This document shows positions 5,014 through 7,565 of a stretch of DNA of 7,565 nucleotides, in pieces. The DNA is taken from contig CACZTE010000032.1 of NCBI GenBank assembly GCA_902784045.1, forward strand, positions 1-7,565, given 5' to 3'. Under the pieces are notes generated by a model. That model did no database searches and had not been told where the DNA came from. It saw nothing but the letters and a program-made list of their open reading frames with translations. Source of the stretch: an uncultured Eubacterium sp. (GTDB lineage Bacteria; Bacillota; Clostridia; Eubacteriales; Eubacteriaceae). Every line of letters starts with the position of its first letter. The first letter of the stretch is position 1. The position numbers were made by a program, and so were the translations under genes.

Positions 5014-5456
5014 TAAACCACCTCTACCTTCCCTCCTCGAGCGACGATTTTTTCTTGAGCGCTTTTGCTGATTTTATTAACTTTAACGGTCAGCGTTTTT
5101 TCTAAATCACCATCGCCGAGAATTTTAACACCATCTAATTTTTTCCGGATAAATCCATATTCCAGCAGTAAATCGATTGTGACTTCGGTATTGTCATTAA
5201 ATGCGTTAAGTTCACCAACATTTACGATGGCATATTCTTTTTTGAAAGGATAGTTTGAAAATCCACGTTTGGGGATTCTGCGGGAAAGAGGCATCTGACC
5301 GCCTTCAAAGCCGAGTCTGACACCGCCGCCCGAACGTGATCTCTGACCGTCCTGACCACGTCCAGCTGTCTTTCCCTGACCGGTCGCGGTACCGCGGCCT
5401 TTTCTTTTAGGGTTTTTTCTTGATCCTTTAGCAGGACTGAGTGTGTGTAACTTCAT
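5013..5456 (-). CDS. rplO: 50S ribosomal protein L15
   Basis: L15 (uL15) is a late-assembling 50S protein that threads a long basic extension into 23S rRNA. The 147-aa protein starts MKLHTLSPAKGSRKNPKRKG and has the Gly/Arg-rich extension (about 10-55, with GRGTATGQGKTAGRGQDGQRS and GFEGGQMPL). This is followed by RIPKRGFSN and the globular C-terminal part with VKILGDGDL (110-118), ending GGKVEVV. The ATG at 5456-5454 follows TAGGAGG, where the rpmD stop is the first three bases, with 7 nt spacing. Its TAA stop overlaps the secY ATG by one base. The order L30-L15-SecY is the standard spc order. Confidence 0.98.
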   Translation of the reverse strand: MKLHTLSPAKGSRKNPKRKGRGTATGQGKTAGRGQDGQRSRSGGGVRLGFEGGQMPLSRRIPKRGFSNYPFKKEYAIVNVGELNAFNDNTEVTIDLLLEYGFIRKKLDGVKILGDGDLEKTLTVKVNKISKSAQEKIVARGGKVEVV

Positions 5457-5467
5457 AAAAGATCCTC

Positions 5468-5647
5468 CTAAACTTCTTTAACATCAAGCATGAAATCCGT
5501 TTTGTGAATCATTCCGCGAATTTGAGGAGTGTCTTCATGAATAACGGTCTGGCCGATCTTTTTCAGACCGAGCGCTTCAATCGTCGCACGATGTTTGGGC
5601 TTACGACGAATGGTACTTTTCTTTAATGTAATTGCAAGTTTAGCCAT
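5468..5647 (-). CDS. rpmD: 50S ribosomal protein L30
   Basis: L30 (uL30) is a small 50S protein bound to 23S rRNA domain II. The 59-aa protein was read directly: MAKLAITLKKSTIRRKPKHR, then ATIEALGLKKIGQTVIHEDT, then PQIRGMIHKTDFMLDVKEV. It fits the family in length and in the pattern with the basic loop, ALGLKKIGQTV and the Arg-Gly-Met-Ile region near the end. The ATG at 5647-5645 follows TAGGAGG, in which the rpsE TAG stop supplies the first bases, with 5 nt spacing. Its own TAG is built into the rplO Shine-Dalgarno in the same way. Some bacteria lack rpmD, so its presence is mildly informative. Confidence 0.97.
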   Translation of the reverse strand: MAKLAITLKKSTIRRKPKHRATIEALGLKKIGQTVIHEDTPQIRGMIHKTDFMLDVKEV

Positions 5648-5656
5648 TTTTGCCTC

Positions 5657-6163
5657 CTAACCGAGAATTTCTTCCGGTTTTTTTCCGCGTTTGGCAGCAA
5701 CTTCTTCAAGTGTCGTCAAGCGACCCAAACCTTCAAGTGTTGCGTTAACCATGTTTTGAGCGTTGTTGGATCCCAAAGATTTTGTTCTGATATCTTTGAT
5801 GCCGGCAAGCTCGCAAACGGCACGGACAGGACCGCCGGCAATAACACCGGTACCTTTTCCAGCCGGTTTTAAAAGAACGCGGCCAGCACCGTCCACACCT
5901 TCAACCTGGTGAGGAATGGTTGTTCCAACCAAAGGAACGCGAATCAAATTCTTTTTCGCTGCTTCAATTCCTTTGCGAATGGCATCGGGGATTTCCATCG
6001 CTTTTCCGCGGCCCATTCCGACTAAACCGTTGCCATCGCCAACGATGACCAAACAACTGAATCTGAAATTGCGGCCGCCTTTAACAACTTTGGTAACACG
6101 GTTAATACTGACGACGCGGTCTTGGAGTTCCAGATCAGTGGAATCAATGATATTTCTTCTCAT
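5657..6163 (-). CDS. rpsE: 30S ribosomal protein S5
   Basis: S5 (uS5) lines the mRNA entry side of the 30S subunit, affects decoding accuracy, and contains the loop involved in spectinomycin sensitivity. The 168-aa protein shows the N-terminal RNA-binding domain (VVSINRVTKVVKGGRNFRFS, 17-36, including the KGG loop, which looks wild-type). Next comes VGMGRGKAMEIPDAIRKG (48-65), then GRVLLKPAGKGTGVIAGG (94-111), PVRAVCELAGIKDIRTKSLG (112-131) and the tail to ILG. D91 in EGVDGAGR sits where I recall an aromatic residue being common; this could be lineage variation. The ATG at 6163-6161 has AGAGGTC upstream and lies 18 nt after rplR. Stop is TAG. Confidence 0.98.
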   Translation of the reverse strand: MRRNIIDSTDLELQDRVVSINRVTKVVKGGRNFRFSCLVIVGDGNGLVGMGRGKAMEIPDAIRKGIEAAKKNLIRVPLVGTTIPHQVEGVDGAGRVLLKPAGKGTGVIAGGPVRAVCELAGIKDIRTKSLGSNNAQNMVNATLEGLGRLTTLEEVAAKRGKKPEEILG

Positions 6164-6181
6164 GATGTTGACCTCTTTCTC

Positions 6182-6550
6182 TTAGAATTTCAGGCCGGCT
6201 TCTCGAGCCGCATCCGCCAGTTCCTGAACACGACCGGTGTAAATATAACCGCCTCTGTCAAAAACAACATTTTCGATATTTGCAGCAAGTGCTTTCTTGG
6301 CAACCGATTCGCCTACTGCTTTCGCAGCTTGCTTATCTCCGCCGTGTGCAAAGCTTCCTTTGAGATCCGCATCAAGAGTTGATGCAGCTACCAAGGTTTT
6401 GCCAACCGTATCGTCAATGATTTGTGCGTAAATGTTTTTGTTGCTGCGGAATACGCAAAGTCTGGGACGTTCAGCGGTTCCGCTGATTTTTTTGCGTACA
6501 CGAGCGTGTCTATTCAGACGCACTTTATTTTTATCTGGTTTTTTTATCAT
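6182..6550 (-). CDS. rplR: 50S ribosomal protein L18
   Basis: L18 (uL18) binds 5S rRNA, with L5, and anchors it in the central protuberance of the 50S subunit. The 122-aa protein has a basic N-terminal part (RLNRHARVRKKISGTAERPRL, about 11-31) and the FRSNKNIYAQIIDD strand region (34-47). Further on come TLVAASTLD (52-60) and the C-terminal FDRGGYIYTGRVQELADAAREAGLKF, which is diagnostic for bacterial L18. The ATG at 6550-6548 follows AAAGGA. The 38 nt between rplF and this gene is the widest spacing in the spc part but shows no clear structure. Stop is TAA. Confidence 0.98.
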   Translation of the reverse strand: MIKKPDKNKVRLNRHARVRKKISGTAERPRLCVFRSNKNIYAQIIDDTVGKTLVAASTLDADLKGSFAHGGDKQAAKAVGESVAKKALAANIENVVFDRGGYIYTGRVQELADAAREAGLKF

Positions 6551-6588
6551 TTTAATTTCCTTTCTTACCTGTCGAGCATGACCTTCAA

Positions 6589-7122
6589 TTAGCCGGTTTT
6601 ACCGACTTTACGGCGGATGTGTTCATCCGCATATTTGATGCCATGACCCTTGTAAGGTTCGGGGGGTCTTTTCGCACGGATATTGGCGGCGTGGGCGCCG
6701 ACAGCTTCTTTGCTGATTCCTTTGACAATGACTTTGGTTTGTGTTTCCGCGACAGTTTCGATACCATCGGGATCAACCATTTCAATGGGATGGGAATAGC
6801 CGAGGTTTAATGTTAACACATTACCTTTTTTGAGAGCACGGTAACCGATTCCGCTGATTTCCAATGTTTTTTCAAAACCTTTGGTCACACCGATAACCAT
6901 ATTGTTAATGAGTGCTCTTGTTAAACCGTGAAGTGATTTGTGATTTTTGCTTTCAGACGGTCTTTTGACAATGATTTGATTATCTTCGACTTCGATAATC
7001 ATATCCTGATGAAGTGTTTTTGACAATTCACCTTTGGGTCCTTTTACAGTCATTGTGTGTCCGTCTAATTTGATATCTACGCCGGCGGGAATCGCTACCG
7101 GAGCATTACCTACTCTTGACAT
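6589..7122 (-). CDS. rplF: 50S ribosomal protein L6
   Basis: L6 (uL6) lies near the sarcin-ricin loop and the factor-binding centre of the 50S subunit, and is required for late assembly. The 177-aa protein has two repeated alpha/beta domains, starting MSRVGNAPVAIPAGVDI. It includes TVKGPKGELS (25-34), LHGLTRALINNMVIGVTKGF (64-83), EISGIGYRA (88-96), the GYSHPIE turn (108-114) and the C-terminal signature KRPPEPYKGHGIKYADEHIR (151-170). The ATG at 7122-7120 follows AAGGAGG, which begins within a TAAAAAGGAGG run that contains the rpsH stop. Stop is TAA. The length matches Gram-positive L6 (about 179 aa). Confidence 0.98.
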   Translation of the reverse strand: MSRVGNAPVAIPAGVDIKLDGHTMTVKGPKGELSKTLHQDMIIEVEDNQIIVKRPSESKNHKSLHGLTRALINNMVIGVTKGFEKTLEISGIGYRALKKGNVLTLNLGYSHPIEMVDPDGIETVAETQTKVIVKGISKEAVGAHAANIRAKRPPEPYKGHGIKYADEHIRRKVGKTG

Positions 7123-7137
7123 TTGCGTTCCTCCTTT

Positions 7138-7536
7138 TTACCAAACGTAGCAGACGACTTCTCCGCCGACACCGGCTTTTCTGGCGGCTTTGTCGGTGAT
7201 AACACCTTTGGAAGTCGAAATAATGGCTATACCAAGACCGTTTAAAACCTTGGGAACGTCATCTTTACCGACATAAACACGAAGACCCGGTTTGGAAATT
7301 CGTTTTAAACCGGCAATTACGCGGGCTTTTTCTTCGCCGTATTTCAAAGTGATTTTGATAACACCTTGTTTGCCATCATCGATCACATCGTATTTTTTAA
7401 TATAACCTTCTTCAAGGAGAATGGCGGCAATAGCCTTTTTCTCTTTAGAAGCAGGAATCTCAACACTTTTATGACCGGCATTGTTGGCATTTCTGATTCT
7501 TGTCAGCATATCTGCAATCGGATCAGTCATTGACAT
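7138..7536 (-). CDS. rpsH: 30S ribosomal protein S8
   Basis: S8 (uS8) is a primary binder of 16S rRNA helix 21 and, in E. coli, the translational repressor of the spc operon. The 132-aa protein begins MSMTDPIADMLTRIRNANNA and carries IPASKEKKAIAAILLEEGYI (27-46), KRISKPGLRVYVG (78-90) and the C-terminal signature GLGIAIISTSKGVITDKAAR (100-119), ending CYVW. Two starts are possible: ATG at 7536-7534 or at 7530-7528. The first is chosen because AAGGAGG (7545-7551) is 8 nt before it and would be 14 nt from the second. The gene upstream in this cluster is usually rpsN (S14), which is not in the window. Confidence 0.98.
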   Translation of the reverse strand: MSMTDPIADMLTRIRNANNAGHKSVEIPASKEKKAIAAILLEEGYIKKYDVIDDGKQGVIKITLKYGEEKARVIAGLKRISKPGLRVYVGKDDVPKVLNGLGIAIISTSKGVITDKAARKAGVGGEVVCYVW

Positions 7537-7544
7537 GCTTGTGT

Positions 7545-7551
7545 CCTCCTT
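7545..7551 (-). promoter_or_regulatory. Shine-Dalgarno site of rpsH
   Basis: The minus strand reads AAGGAGG, 8 nt before the ATG at 7536-7534. It decides between the two candidate ATGs, which are six bases apart. The remaining bases to the window edge (7552-7565) hold no identifiable gene end. Confidence 0.85.
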
Positions 7552-7565
7552 TTTGTTTCTAAAAA

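Noticed and set aside
7552..7565. End of rpsN (S14) at the right edge
   Set aside because: The few bases contain a TAG on the minus strand, but the preceding codon would be Phe, whereas S14 proteins usually end in Ser-Trp; too short to call.

Overview
The window is a stretch of the conserved spc/alpha ribosomal-protein gene cluster, and every gene lies on the minus strand. In transcription order (high to low coordinates) it reads: rpsH, rplF, rplR, rpsE, rpmD, rplO, secY, adk, map, a KOW-domain protein gene, infA, rpmJ, a 155-nt non-genic leader, rpsM, rpsK, rpsD, and the first seven codons of a probable rpoA running off the left edge. Proteins recognised by their family signatures are S8, L6, L18, S5, L30, L15, SecY, adenylate kinase, methionine aminopeptidase, IF1, L36, S13, S11 and S4. 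Two short genes, rpmD (59 aa) and rpmJ (37 aa), were read by eye.

The organism is most likely a Bacillota (Firmicutes) bacterium. The order secY-adk-map-KOW-infA-rpmJ-rpsM-rpsK is the Gram-positive arrangement, Shine-Dalgarno sites are strong (GGAGG-type), and adenylate kinase is the zinc-type with four Cys. In Bacillus subtilis rpsD lies elsewhere, so rpsD between rpsK and rpoA points to a Clostridia-like or related lineage. This is inference from gene order; no species is claimed.

Region 7565-3742 is the spc part (30S and 50S proteins, then the SecY translocon channel, then adenylate kinase). Region 3086-1676 carries translation accessories: removal of the N-terminal Met, a KOW RNA-binding protein, initiation factor 1 and L36. 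Region 1675-1521 is the only large gap and sits where the alpha-operon leader of Escherichia coli sits, just upstream of rpsM; it holds several inverted repeats. Region 1520-1 is the alpha part (S13, S11, S4, then RNA polymerase alpha). Most neighbours are 4-18 nt apart or overlap, and several stop codons are built into the next gene's Shine-Dalgarno site, which suggests one polycistronic mRNA with translational coupling.

The window is mostly ordinary housekeeping DNA. The main anomaly is an in-frame UGA at codon 77 of the otherwise intact, normally essential adk. It falls at a position where the family often has Cys, although rpsK ends in UGA and so argues that UGA is a stop here. Second in interest is the rpsM leader, with two mutually exclusive hairpins and a possible 41-codon ORF. 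Third, rpsK and infA both start at TTG. I saw no mobile element, CRISPR array, tRNA or rRNA gene, and no convincing new system.
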